Shown here piece after piece: positions 33,403 through 42,049 of a stretch of DNA of 43,415 nt. The position numbers were made by a program, and so were the translations under genes. Position 1 is the first letter of the stretch, and each line of letters opens with the position of its first letter. The notes under the pieces are model-generated. The model did no database searches. It worked only from the letters and a program-made list of their open reading frames with translations, and was not told the origin of the DNA. Source of the DNA: Sphingomonadales bacterium (GTDB lineage Bacteria > Pseudomonadota > Alphaproteobacteria > Sphingomonadales > Kordiimonadaceae); the NCBI GenBank assembly GCA_011088215.1, contig JAALKD010000026.1:1-43415 (forward strand), in the 5' to 3' direction.

Positions 33403-34263
33403 ATGACAGCTGAACAGACAAAAACGCCAGTTTTACCGCCGGACTTAATGCAGGACCCTGCATCTTTGTTGGCGTGGCAAGTGACAATGGGCGCTGATGA
33501 GGCTATCGGCGATGAACCAGTTGATCGGCTTGTCGCTGCACCGCAACAGGCTGCAGCGCCTCGTATACCTGTGCAGAACACCTCTGACACTATAGTCACA
33601 GCCAACAACGGCCCGCGCCCCGTTGTTGCCAGGCCCGTGCAGTCAATTGCAGGTGCGAGCAGCGAAAAAGCCGCTGAACTGGCCGCCGCAGCGACAACAT
33701 TGGATGAGCTAAAGGCTGCCATGAACGGCTTTGATGGCGGCCTACTGAAACGATCAGCCAAAAACCTGGTATTTGCTGGCGGCGCAGTCGGTGCGCCGGT
33801 GATGGTTGTCGGCGAAGCACCTGGTGCTGAAGATGACCGGCAAGGCATGCCGTTTGTTGGAAAGTCTGGTCAACTGCTGGATAAAATGCTGGCTGCTGCA
33901 GGTTTCAGCCGTGAGACCAATGTTTACCTAACCACGCTATTGCCTTGGCGGCCACTGGGCAGCCGAAAGCCTGATCCTACAGTTGCCAGCATGTGCTTGC
34001 CCTTCGTCCAGCGCCATATCGAACTCGCTGAACCGAGAATGATTATTTTGCTGGGCGGCGTTCCGGCCAAAGCCTTATTGGAAACCACTGATGGTATCAC
34101 CCGTCTGCACGGAAAATGGAAAACCATCAGTATAGGCGACCAGGAAACACCGTGCGTGCCAATATATAATCCGGACTATCTGATGCGCCAACCACACCTG
34201 AAGGGATTGGCATGGCGCGACCTACTGGCAGCAAAGCAGAAATTTATCGAGGTATCGGCGTGA
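33403..34263 (+). CDS. Family 4 uracil-DNA glycosylase-like protein with altered residues
   Basis: A 286-residue protein of the uracil-DNA glycosylase superfamily, family 4 lineage. Motif A is VVGEAPGAEDDRQGMPFVGKSGQLLDKML. The segment LTTLLPWRPLGSRKPD replaces the usual NxxxCRPPGNR, and motif B reads IYNPDYLMRQP where family 4 has HPxxLLR. The four Cys that hold the [4Fe-4S] cluster are mostly missing: FDGG replaces the usual FxGC, and W stands for C in LLPW; only the Cys in MCLPF remains. It may still excise uracil or do something else. I chose ATG 33403 to match relatives that start near LPPDLMQDP; 33343 is possible. It overlaps the next gene by four bases. Confidence 0.8.
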   Translation: MTAEQTKTPVLPPDLMQDPASLLAWQVTMGADEAIGDEPVDRLVAAPQQAAAPRIPVQNTSDTIVTANNGPRPVVARPVQSIAGASSEKAAELAAAATTLDELKAAMNGFDGGLLKRSAKNLVFAGGAVGAPVMVVGEAPGAEDDRQGMPFVGKSGQLLDKMLAAAGFSRETNVYLTTLLPWRPLGSRKPDPTVASMCLPFVQRHIELAEPRMIILLGGVPAKALLETTDGITRLHGKWKTISIGDQETPCVPIYNPDYLMRQPHLKGLAWRDLLAAKQKFIEVSA

Positions 34264-36083
34264 GGCATACGACAATGATATATGCAGCGCTCGCGGCTAT
34301 GTTCTACGTGGTCCCGCTCGCGGCATCGGCCACCGCACAGGACAATGTGCAGACAACACCGTCTGTTTCAATCCCGCAAATTTTGTCCGACGCTGACATC
34401 AAGCGATACCAACGCATCTTTGAACTGCAGCAGCAAGCACAGTGGAAGCAAGCTGACAAGATGATCAAGCGCGTTGAGAACCCGATTTTGATGGGCCACA
34501 TCCAGTTCGAACGCTTGATGCACCCCACCGGTTATCGCAGTAAATACAGTGAACTCGCAGCCTGGATGAAACGCCATGCAGACCAGCCCAACGCGTGGCG
34601 GGTATACCGGCTTGCAAAAAGACGACAAGGCAAATCGCGCGCGCCGCGGTCGCCTGCAAAGACCAGATACCCGGGCGTAACCGGCCAGTCTGCGCCCCCA
34701 AAGCCTACGCTGCCGCGCCGCAGCCGGTTAGAAGCGAAAGCTGTGACCACCTTTTTTGCCAATGTTCGAAAATATGTTCGAGGCGGTAACCCGGCCCGGG
34801 CGGAGAAACGCTATTGGGCGATGGAAGCGCGCGGGTTGTTGGTACCGCACGAAAAAGCGCAAGCACTGGAGCGAATTGCTTCCAGCTATTATTACGAGGG
34901 CGATGATTTTCGCGCAATGAAGCTGGGCGAACTGGGCGCAAATCTATCTCGTGAAATTGTACCGCAGGTAGACTGGATTACCGCACTGGCCAACTGGCGT
35001 CGCGGTGATATGGATGCGGCTTACAGACATTTTGAAGCTCTTTCGGGCGCCGAGCGTGCTGGCCCGTGGCTCTCATCGGCAGGATCTTTTTGGGCCGGAC
35101 GGACAGCACTAAGGCTCGGCAAACCCGACATAGCCGTTGAGCACCTGAAACATGCAGCACAGCATAATGAAACATTTTATGGGCTAATCGCGTCGCGGCA
35201 ACTGGGCATTGTTCCGACCATCGACTGGTCGATACCGCCGCTGCAGCAGAAGTCTGTCGATCATTTAATGCAATTTCCGGCAACCAGAAGGGCAGTGGCG
35301 CTCGCAGAAGTTGGCCGCGATGACGTAGCAGACGAAGAGTTGAGGATTTTGTGGGGTCGTGAGGGCGTTGCGGTGCAGGAAGATATGCTCGCTTTTGCAA
35401 CCGCACTGAATTTGCCTGCAATTCAAATACGGCTTGGCCGCGTAGGTGGCACCGGTGACCCGGCACCAACCGCGACGCGCTATCCGATGCCGAACTGGCA
35501 ACCGGCTGGTGGTTTCACGGTCGACCGGGCGCTGATTTTTGCAATGGTGCGTAAGGAAAGTGATTTTCGCAGCCGGGCCCGCAGCCGCGTTGGCGCTGGT
35601 GGGCTGATGCAGGTTATGCCCGCAACTGCCAGCTATATTACCAACAACCGCGCTTTGTTACGGCGCAGTAGAAGCCAGCTCTACGAGCCTGAGTTTAACA
35701 TTGCGCTAGGTCAGCAATATATCGAATATTTGCTGGCGACCGAATATGTACAGGACAATTTATTGATGGCGCTGGCAGCCTATAACGGCGGCCCCGGTAG
35801 CTTGCTTGGCTGGCGCCGCGATGTGGATTTTGGTGTCGATCCGTTGTTATTCATCGAATCTATCGGCTTTTACGAGACCCGAAATTACATAGAACGGGTG
35901 ATGGCGAACCTGTGGCTGTACCGCATGCGGCTTGGCCAACCCACACCAAGCCTGGACACGCTGGCCTCCGGTGCGTGGCCGACGTTGAACAACCTCGATA
36001 CTGCCGACACGCCCGAGGCCATGCTTCGCGCCATAAATTTAACCCATAACGGCACCACAAGAACTGTTGCCGCAGATGATTGA
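34260..36083 (+). CDS. Soluble lytic transglycosylase
   Basis: A 607-residue periplasmic murein lytic transglycosylase of the Slt70 type. The GTG at 34260 overlaps the UDG stop (GTGA) and has GAGGT six bases upstream, a translational-coupling signal. The signal peptide then reads VRHTTMIYAALAAMFYVVPL with cleavage after AAS or ATA. A long helical U-domain region follows. The catalytic SLT domain is near the C-terminus: FAMVRKESDFRSRARS with the catalytic Glu, AGGLMQVMPATA, and LLMALAAYNGGPGS. It cleaves peptidoglycan to 1,6-anhydromuropeptides for wall growth or recycling. It is followed 7 bp later by moaB. Confidence 0.93.
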   Translation: MRHTTMIYAALAAMFYVVPLAASATAQDNVQTTPSVSIPQILSDADIKRYQRIFELQQQAQWKQADKMIKRVENPILMGHIQFERLMHPTGYRSKYSELAAWMKRHADQPNAWRVYRLAKRRQGKSRAPRSPAKTRYPGVTGQSAPPKPTLPRRSRLEAKAVTTFFANVRKYVRGGNPARAEKRYWAMEARGLLVPHEKAQALERIASSYYYEGDDFRAMKLGELGANLSREIVPQVDWITALANWRRGDMDAAYRHFEALSGAERAGPWLSSAGSFWAGRTALRLGKPDIAVEHLKHAAQHNETFYGLIASRQLGIVPTIDWSIPPLQQKSVDHLMQFPATRRAVALAEVGRDDVADEELRILWGREGVAVQEDMLAFATALNLPAIQIRLGRVGGTGDPAPTATRYPMPNWQPAGGFTVDRALIFAMVRKESDFRSRARSRVGAGGLMQVMPATASYITNNRALLRRSRSQLYEPEFNIALGQQYIEYLLATEYVQDNLLMALAAYNGGPGSLLGWRRDVDFGVDPLLFIESIGFYETRNYIERVMANLWLYRMRLGQPTPSLDTLASGAWPTLNNLDTADTPEAMLRAINLTHNGTTRTVAADD

Positions 36084-36089
36084 TGTAAA

Positions 36090-36614
36090 ATGATTGATGA
36101 AAATCGCGACTTTATACCGGTGAATCTTGGCATAATGACCATTTCTGATACCCGGACGGCAGCTGATGACAGGTCAGGCGATACGCTGTGTACACGCGCA
36201 GAAGCGGCAGGGCATGCCATTAAAGCGCGGACCATTGTCAAAGATGACAAACCTTCGATCACGGCGCAGTTGAAAACCTGGATCGACAGCGATGACATTC
36301 AGGTAATCATATCAACTGGAGGCACCGGGATAACCGGCCGCGATATAACACCTGAATGTTTCGAACCCCTATACACAAAAGCCATACCGGGCTTCGGTGA
36401 ATTATTCCGCATGTTGTCTTATGATCTGATTGGTACCAGCACTATCCAAAGCCGCGCCACTGGCGGCATAGCAGGCACCACCTTAATGTTCGCCCTGCCC
36501 GGTTCGACGGGAGCAGTTAAGGACGGCTGGGACAAAATTCTGGCTAGCCAGCTGGACAACCGTTTTCGACCCTGTAATTTCGTTGAACTGATGCCCCGTT
36601 TCGGCGAGAAATAA
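36090..36614 (+). CDS. moaB: Molybdenum cofactor biosynthesis protein MoaB/MogA family
   Basis: A 174-residue protein of the MoaB/MogA molybdopterin adenylyltransferase fold. The signature [17 protein letters not shown] binds the pterin, and [22 protein letters not shown] with [14 protein letters not shown] completes the active site. It would help adenylate molybdopterin before molybdate insertion, although MoaB activity in bacteria is variable. The ATG at 36090 follows the transglycosylase stop by 6 bp. The order UDG, transglycosylase, moaB is a recurring alphaproteobacterial cluster as I recall. Confidence 0.93.
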   Translation: MIDENRDFIPVNLGIMTISDTRTAADDRSGDTLCTRAEAAGHAIKARTIVKDDKPSITAQLKTWIDSDDIQVIISTGGTGITGRDITPECFEPLYTKAIPGFGELFRMLSYDLIGTSTIQSRATGGIAGTTLMFALPGSTGAVKDGWDKILASQLDNRFRPCNFVELMPRFGEK

Positions 36615-36732
36615 ACGCTTACTTTTAAAGTCAACTTTCCCCTTCCCTACGGCGGACCGGTCGCCTAGGGTATTGATAACTCAACAATAGCAACCGGGTG
36701 GCCAAACACGCCCGTGCATTCGGGGGAATAGC

Positions 36733-38244
36733 GTGTTGCCAGTAAATCGATTTATCACCTCAGCCTGTGCGGCTCTCGCCATCGGCTTCGCCTCAACTGG
36801 GGTTCTAGCACAGGACGGCGAAGGCTCGGCTTTCGTGCAAACTGGCGCCTCTATCATCGATGCCTTCAATACTTTCGTGTTCAGCGAAATTGTCATGTTC
36901 GGCATCACCATGCCCTGGATCGTCGTGTGGATGGGCACTCCCATGCTGATCCTGACGGTTTATTTCGCTTTTATAAATATGCGCAGCTTCAAACAAGCAT
37001 CAAAGATTGTGCGCGGGCATTACCATGATGATATGGCCCCTGGCGAGGTAACACAGTTTCAAGCCTTATCTACTGCGTTGTCCGGCACTATTGGGCTGGG
37101 CAATATTGCGGGTGTTGCGGTCGCCATTTCTATCGGTGGGCCCGGTGCCACCTTCTGGATGATCATCATCGGCTTCTGCGCCATGTCGCTCAAGTTTGCG
37201 GAATGTACACTGGCGGTAAAATACCGCGATGTCCGCGAAGACGGCACCGTTGCCGGTGGCCCCATGTATTACCTGGACCGCGGCCTGAAAGCGCGCGGAT
37301 GGGGCAAAATTGGCAAAACACTGGCCTGGACATATGCCATTTTGGCGATTCCCAGCATTTTACAAATCGCTCAGGTCAACCAGTCATATGAGGCCATCGC
37401 TGCGGTTACGGGTTTTGAGGGTGAGGCGACCGCATGGGGCTTCGGCGTATTGATCGCTATCCTGACAGCTATCGTTATTATCGGCGGCATCCGCTCCATC
37501 GCCGGGGTAACCGCCAAACTTGTACCGCTGATGGCGGGTATCTATATCATTGGCGCAATGGTCATCATTCTGGGCCATATCAGCGAGGTGCCAGCCGCGT
37601 TTGTCACTATTTTCAACGGTGCCTTCAACCCTGAAGGTGTCGCTGGCGGCATCGCGGGCGTGATCATCATCGGCATGAAGCGGGCGGTATATTCAACCGA
37701 AGCAGGCCTGGGCTCAGCGTCCATGGCGCACGCGGCAGCCAAAACCCGAGAGCCGGTCTCAGAAGGCATGGTCGCCTTGATGGAACCTTTCATCGATACG
37801 GTTTTGGTTTCCACCATGACTGCCTTGGTGATTGTTATCACCGGCAATTACATGATTGGCCAAGAAGTACAGGGCATTTCGATGACCTCCGCTGCCTTCG
37901 GTAGTGTTATCAGTTGGTTCCCATATGTGTTGGCGGTCGCAGCCTTTATGTTCGGTTTTTCCACCATCATCAGCTGGGGTTATTATTCCAGCAAAGTATG
38001 GGAATTTGTTTGGGGCGGCAGTAACCGTTCGATGAATATTTTCAAAGTCACCTACTGTGTGCTTTTGGTGCCCGGGGCAGTGTTCAATGTGCAAACGGTT
38101 TACGACCTGATGGACAGTATGTTCTTCCTGATGGCCATTCCCAACATCATCGGCATTTACCTGATGGCACCCGAACTTAAGCGTGATTTACAAAGCTATC
38201 TGGCACGAATTAAATCTGGCGAAATCGCAGAAACGCACAAATAA
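36733..38244 (+). CDS. Sodium:alanine/glycine symporter (AgcS family)
   Basis: A 503-residue integral membrane transporter of the alanine or glycine:cation symporter family. The hallmark SGTIGLGNIAGVAVAISIGGPGATFWM is at about residues 117-143, followed by MSLKFAECTLAVKYR and the GGPMYYLDRGL segment. YSTEAGLGSASMAHAAA is the second conserved block. About ten membrane helices are visible. A hydrophobic N-terminal segment ending VLAQDGEGS may be a cleaved signal or a first helix. The GTG at 36733 has GGGGGAA upstream. It imports alanine, glycine or related amino acids with sodium, fitting a marine setting. Confidence 0.93.
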   Translation: MLPVNRFITSACAALAIGFASTGVLAQDGEGSAFVQTGASIIDAFNTFVFSEIVMFGITMPWIVVWMGTPMLILTVYFAFINMRSFKQASKIVRGHYHDDMAPGEVTQFQALSTALSGTIGLGNIAGVAVAISIGGPGATFWMIIIGFCAMSLKFAECTLAVKYRDVREDGTVAGGPMYYLDRGLKARGWGKIGKTLAWTYAILAIPSILQIAQVNQSYEAIAAVTGFEGEATAWGFGVLIAILTAIVIIGGIRSIAGVTAKLVPLMAGIYIIGAMVIILGHISEVPAAFVTIFNGAFNPEGVAGGIAGVIIIGMKRAVYSTEAGLGSASMAHAAAKTREPVSEGMVALMEPFIDTVLVSTMTALVIVITGNYMIGQEVQGISMTSAAFGSVISWFPYVLAVAAFMFGFSTIISWGYYSSKVWEFVWGGSNRSMNIFKVTYCVLLVPGAVFNVQTVYDLMDSMFFLMAIPNIIGIYLMAPELKRDLQSYLARIKSGEIAETHK

Positions 38245-38273
38245 CGACCAAGCCTGAAGAAGGACACAAAACC

Positions 38274-38750
38274 ATGAAATATATTGCCATTGTTATTGCC
38301 CTATTCCTAACCAATGTCGCCGTATCTGCCGACGACAAGGCGGATATTTCTGGCGTTCTTGATCAACTGCATGCCAACGCTGGCAGCGCAAGCTGGGATG
38401 CCTATTTCGCGCTTTATACCGACGCTGCAATATTCTTAGGCACTGACGCTGGCGAGCGCTGGGACAAACCAACTTTCAGATCCTATGCGTCGCAGTCAAA
38501 CGGCTGGGTTTATACCATGACCGAGCGCAACATTGATCTGACGCCCGACGGTGACCATGCTTGGTTCGATGAACTGCTGGTAAATGCCAAATACGGCACC
38601 AGCCGAGGCACTGGCATACTGATTCGCACAAATGCGGGTTGGAAAATCGCCCAGTATCATTTGGTTTTCCCAATCCCCAATGATCTGGCGGCTGGAATCA
38701 CACAGCAGATTCAAACGTTTGAAGCTCGGCAAAATCCCGAACCCAAATAG
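38274..38750 (+). CDS. Secreted SnoaL/NTF2-like protein (DUF4440-like)
   Basis: A 158-residue exported protein. The signal peptide KYIAIVIALFLTNVAVSAD is clear. The mature part is a cone-shaped NTF2-like fold by pattern: DQLHANAGSASWDAYFALYT, AIFLGTDAGERWDKPTFRSYAS, then HAWFDELLVN and AGWKIAQYHLVFPIPND, the last being the usual final strand of SnoaL_3/DUF4440. Binding pocket ligand unknown. The ATG at 38274 has AAGGA upstream and the gene lies 29 bp after the symporter stop, so it may be co-transcribed. Confidence 0.82.
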   Translation: MKYIAIVIALFLTNVAVSADDKADISGVLDQLHANAGSASWDAYFALYTDAAIFLGTDAGERWDKPTFRSYASQSNGWVYTMTERNIDLTPDGDHAWFDELLVNAKYGTSRGTGILIRTNAGWKIAQYHLVFPIPNDLAAGITQQIQTFEARQNPEPK

Positions 38751-38837
38751 GTCAGGCCCCTTGTCTTGAATTCAGGCGAATTCCGGCTCAAGCTATAGCC
38801 GGGTCAACCATACTGTTGACGCTGAAAGGAGGCATAA

Positions 38838-39557
38838 ATGCCCCTGTCCGGTGTATTGGAACAGTTATTTGATTATTGGAAATCACTGCCCCGCCGCGAA
38901 GGTTCCTTGCTGCCATCGCGGCATGACCTTATGCCAACAGACCTGCGAGATGTCATCCCCCGGCTGAGCCTTCTGAAACGCCAGCACCGGTATCAGGTCA
39001 ATGTTTCCATGATACGAACAGCCTACAACACCAGTTGGCGCTCGCCTTTTGTTGGTATTAACTCATTTGATCTTACAACGCCCAGCATGCGCGAAAACAG
39101 CGCTAAACTGTATGAAGCCATTCTTGACCAGCCAAGTGGCGCGTTGATGACTGAAAATATTCTCAGCAAAAATGGCAAACAACGCTGTGTGCACTCTCTT
39201 TATCTGCCGCTAGCAGATAGTAAAGGACAATCCAGATATATCGTTGGCTGTTCGGCCTACCAGCACAAACCCTGTTACGAGAATATCAACGAACGTTTGT
39301 TGCCAGCACACGACAATGTTTTGGACGTTGAATTCCTGGATATAGGCGCAGGTCGCCCTTCAGTGACTTTTGAAAAAATAATCCGCGAGCAAAGACCGAC
39401 GCTTAGCCTTCATTGGTGGAACCGTTTTTTGCCAGAATGGGGCAAACATTCAGACCGGCCACCAGTCCGCACCCAGACGCACAGTGACCACAAGATCAGA
39501 AACAAACAGCAATCGCCCGCCCGCCATGAGGAAAAAGACGGCTCTCATCGCCCTTAG
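38838..39557 (+). CDS. PAS_5 family protein
   Basis: A 239-residue cytosolic protein. Residues about 5-150 match the PAS_5 domain common in alphaproteobacteria: LFDYWKSLPRREGSLLPSRH, then DLMPTDLRDVIPRLSLLKR, followed by the ligand-type strands VNVSMIRTAYN and SLYLPLADSKGQSRYIVG. The last ~80 residues are basic, with PVRTQTHSDHKIRNKQQSPA, and likely disordered. Such single-domain PAS proteins often sense small molecules or serve as partners in signalling; no output domain is attached here. A strong AAAGGAGG precedes the ATG at 38838. It stands alone between the SnoaL-like gene and the porin. Confidence 0.8.
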   Translation: MPLSGVLEQLFDYWKSLPRREGSLLPSRHDLMPTDLRDVIPRLSLLKRQHRYQVNVSMIRTAYNTSWRSPFVGINSFDLTTPSMRENSAKLYEAILDQPSGALMTENILSKNGKQRCVHSLYLPLADSKGQSRYIVGCSAYQHKPCYENINERLLPAHDNVLDVEFLDIGAGRPSVTFEKIIREQRPTLSLHWWNRFLPEWGKHSDRPPVRTQTHSDHKIRNKQQSPARHEEKDGSHRP

Positions 39558-39572
39558 TCCGTCTCGATCAGC

Positions 39573-39593
39573 AAGATTTCGCAACGAAATCTT
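39573..39593. terminator. Perfect hairpin after the PAS_5 gene
   Basis: AAGATTTCG (39573-39581), CAA loop, CGAAATCTT (39585-39593): a perfect nine-bp stem 15 bp after the PAS gene stop. The only T-run, TTTTTT, starts about 13 bases after the stem, so it is an imperfect intrinsic terminator, or an operator. The rest of the gap to 39848 holds no gene. Confidence 0.45.
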
Positions 39594-39735
39594 TCGAATC
39601 ATCTGATTTTTTCAATATTCAACCCACGGTAACACCGGAAACATCGGCACATCCGTTTCCTGCGGTTTCACCGTTTGTTGTTCATAGAAAATTAAGCATA
39701 CAAAGTACTTCTGCGAGCATTTTTGTGGACCGCAC

Positions 39736-39749
39736 ATTTCTTAAGAAAT
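39736..39749. promoter_or_regulatory. 14-bp perfect palindrome upstream of porin
   Basis: ATTTCTTAAGAAAT is a perfect palindrome about 100 bp before the porin start at 39849, just upstream of an AT-rich stretch (TTTAATATATAAGATTAA) that could hold a -10 element. It is a candidate operator; no regulator is known. Confidence 0.4.
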
Positions 39750-39848
39750 CCCGTTAACCTATTGTTTAATATATAAGATTAATCCAATCAAAGGGGGTTG
39801 TCTGCCTGTCTTAAGTATGGGCTAGAACATTTAGGGAAACCGACCAAA

Positions 39849-41066
39849 ATGACAACTAACACAAAAACAAACATCAGCAAGCGGTTCATCGCGGTGTTGT
39901 TTGCGGGCACTTCCATCGCGAGCCTTTCTGCTTTTGCAGGTGTCAACGCCGACGAACCACCAAGTCCAAGCGAGGTGTGGCAGTTGGTCCAACAGCAACA
40001 GCAACAAATCTCATCGTTACAGGCAATAATTGAAAAACTGCAAGCCGATCAGTCCCTACAACTGGTTCAAGAAACACCTGCGCGGGCACAAAAGGTCAAA
40101 GGGCCTGACGCTCATCAAGGGACTGCTGACGTACCGGGCTGGCAAACAACTGGCGGATACTCTGTAGAAGTCGGAGGGTTCATACGCGCGGACTATAGCG
40201 TTGGAGACAGACATGGTGACACGCAAGGAGACGACAGTCTGGGTGTGTCGCGTGCAGCACTTGCAACCAAATTTCACAAAGACAACATAACCGGTGTGCT
40301 TGTATTAGGGACCGGAAACACGACCGATTTGGGAGGCAGCTTCCGCGGTGATGTTGTACTCGCGGACGCCTACGTCGTCTGGGACAGGATCGCGGGTAGC
40401 AAATTCAGTTTGAGCGCAGGCGCTCAGCCCTTACTTTTTGGTCTTAAACCAAACGGGTTTCCAGTGGACAGATCTCTTCAAGGTTCACTAGAATACGGGG
40501 CGGCCGGTGCCTTCGCGGTATCCAACCAACTCGGTCCGTCCATCATAGGCACCTATGCCTTTAGCGATCAATGGTCGCTTCGCGCCGGGCTATTTGATCA
40601 GCGAGACGGTGATGATGCGCTTGGCGTCGGGTCAGACCTAAGCGACAACTATTTCTTCCAATTGCGTGGAACAGGTCTGTTTGAAACAGGTTTATACGGA
40701 TCCATCGGTTACGAAAAAAGATATGTTGCGACAACCGGCAACGCCGAGCCTGTGATCGATATCGGTATTGGCTATCAAAATGACACCTTTGACGTGTCCT
40801 TCGAATATATTTCGATCGACCGTGCGCTGGCGCAAACCCTGGAAGATGAAACATTCCTGATCGCAGAAACCACTTGGAACGCCACTGATACCACGTCTGC
40901 ATATTTTGATTTTGCCCGTGCGACGGAAGCGGACATCAACACATACCGCATCGGCATGTGGCGCGATATTTCATCGATTTTCAGAGTAACAGGCGAGTTT
41001 GCCCTGGACAAAATCAGGGGGAATAATGCCCAAAGCGTTGATCTTCACTTAACGGTTAGCTACTAA
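39849..41066 (+). CDS. Outer-membrane porin, DcaP-like
   Basis: A 405-residue predicted outer-membrane beta-barrel. A signal peptide spans about residues 1-33 (TNISKRFIAVLFAGTSIASL ending near AFAGVNA). A short coiled coil of Gln-rich sequence (VWQLVQQQQQQISSLQAIIE) follows, as in DcaP-type porins that trimerise through an N-terminal coiled coil. The barrel then begins near YSVEVGGFIRADYSVGD and ends with SVDLHLTVSY, closing on an aromatic residue as barrel proteins do. I chose ATG 39849, which begins the signal peptide; 39798 would add 17 hydrophilic residues. DcaP proteins import dicarboxylates; the substrate here is unknown. Confidence 0.8.
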   Translation: MTTNTKTNISKRFIAVLFAGTSIASLSAFAGVNADEPPSPSEVWQLVQQQQQQISSLQAIIEKLQADQSLQLVQETPARAQKVKGPDAHQGTADVPGWQTTGGYSVEVGGFIRADYSVGDRHGDTQGDDSLGVSRAALATKFHKDNITGVLVLGTGNTTDLGGSFRGDVVLADAYVVWDRIAGSKFSLSAGAQPLLFGLKPNGFPVDRSLQGSLEYGAAGAFAVSNQLGPSIIGTYAFSDQWSLRAGLFDQRDGDDALGVGSDLSDNYFFQLRGTGLFETGLYGSIGYEKRYVATTGNAEPVIDIGIGYQNDTFDVSFEYISIDRALAQTLEDETFLIAETTWNATDTTSAYFDFARATEADINTYRIGMWRDISSIFRVTGEFALDKIRGNNAQSVDLHLTVSY

Positions 41067-41137
41067 GCCCCGAACCAAATTTAAGGGGCCACAGTCTAAT
41101 ATGGGCCGTGTCCTCTTTCGCTGTTTAGCAGCATCAA

Positions 41138-41935
41138 TTAGCCGATTCTTTCGACTATTTTAAACAGCCTGTTAGGGAAAAAGCGTTTAATTAAAAGCGC
41201 TTTCATTTCAATACCTTCACCAACAGGTATTTCATATTTCCCTTTTTCGAATCCGCGCACAATGACCTTCGCACACTTCGTCGCATCCATACCGCCCGCG
41301 ATGTTTTTATCCATTTCCCCGAAGGTAGACCCATCACCGTTAAGTGCATTTTCAGACACAGCTGTACGAATAAAACCAGGAGTGATGGTTGTCACCTTTA
41401 TGCCCTGCCGGGCTACTTCAGTGCGCAGCGCGTCAAAGAAACCCATCATCGCGTGTTTGGCCGCGCAGTATCCGGTGCGTTTTGACGCCCCAATTTTACC
41501 TGCAACTGACGCAGTCACCGCCATATGCCCTGAGCCTTGTCCGATCATAACCGGCAGCACCGCTTTGGTGAGAGCGATCTGACCAAACACATCAACATCG
41601 AATAATTTGCGGTAAGTGGCCATATCAGTATCCACACACAATGAACGCTGCGATATGCCAGCATTGTTCAAAAGCATATCAATACGGCCCCATTGGCCCT
41701 GCGCAGTTTTTACCGCGCCAGGCATTGCCGCTTCATCGGTAACGTCCAGCGTAAGGACAAGAATATTTTCAGCGGAGGCACCCGCCGATACACAGGCCGC
41801 TTTGACGCGTTCCAGTTCTGGCTGGCGGCGAGCGGAAACTATCAAACGGGCACCCTTTCCCGCCATCTCAATTGCTATCGCTTCTCCGATACCAGACGAC
41901 GCGCCCGTAATCCAAACAACCTTATCTTTAAACAT
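41138..41935 (-). CDS. Short-chain dehydrogenase/reductase (SDR), NAD(P)-dependent
   Basis: A 265-residue classical SDR. The nucleotide motif is WITGASSGIGEAIA at the N-terminus, DVTDEA and LNNAGISQRSL follow, and the catalytic Ser (VTASVAGKIG), Tyr and Lys (YCAAKHA) are all present, with ITPGFIRTAVSENAL after them. An Arg in SARRQ just after the second strand suggests NADPH. The sequence recalls the DHRS7-like branch. A basic C-terminal tail (KALLIKRFFPNRLFKIVERI) might associate with the membrane. The ATG at 41935 has GGGGAG upstream. It is convergent with the porin and divergent from the membrane-protein gene. Confidence 0.93.
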   Translation of the reverse strand: MFKDKVVWITGASSGIGEAIAIEMAGKGARLIVSARRQPELERVKAACVSAGASAENILVLTLDVTDEAAMPGAVKTAQGQWGRIDMLLNNAGISQRSLCVDTDMATYRKLFDVDVFGQIALTKAVLPVMIGQGSGHMAVTASVAGKIGASKRTGYCAAKHAMMGFFDALRTEVARQGIKVTTITPGFIRTAVSENALNGDGSTFGEMDKNIAGGMDATKCAKVIVRGFEKGKYEIPVGEGIEMKALLIKRFFPNRLFKIVERIG

Positions 41936-42049
41936 TATTAGTCTCCCCTTGTCTTAATAGCTTTAGGCCCATACGGTAATGACCTAGACTGATTTGTCAC
42001 CCCTTCAACGATCGAATAGAAACGCTGTTTCAGCCGTGTGGATATATGG

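Noticed and set aside
36615..36732. A glycine riboswitch ahead of the amino-acid symporter
   Set aside because: The 118-bp gap contains a GGCGGACCGGTCGCC near-palindrome but no tandem aptamer architecture, and it is too short for a typical paired glycine riboswitch.
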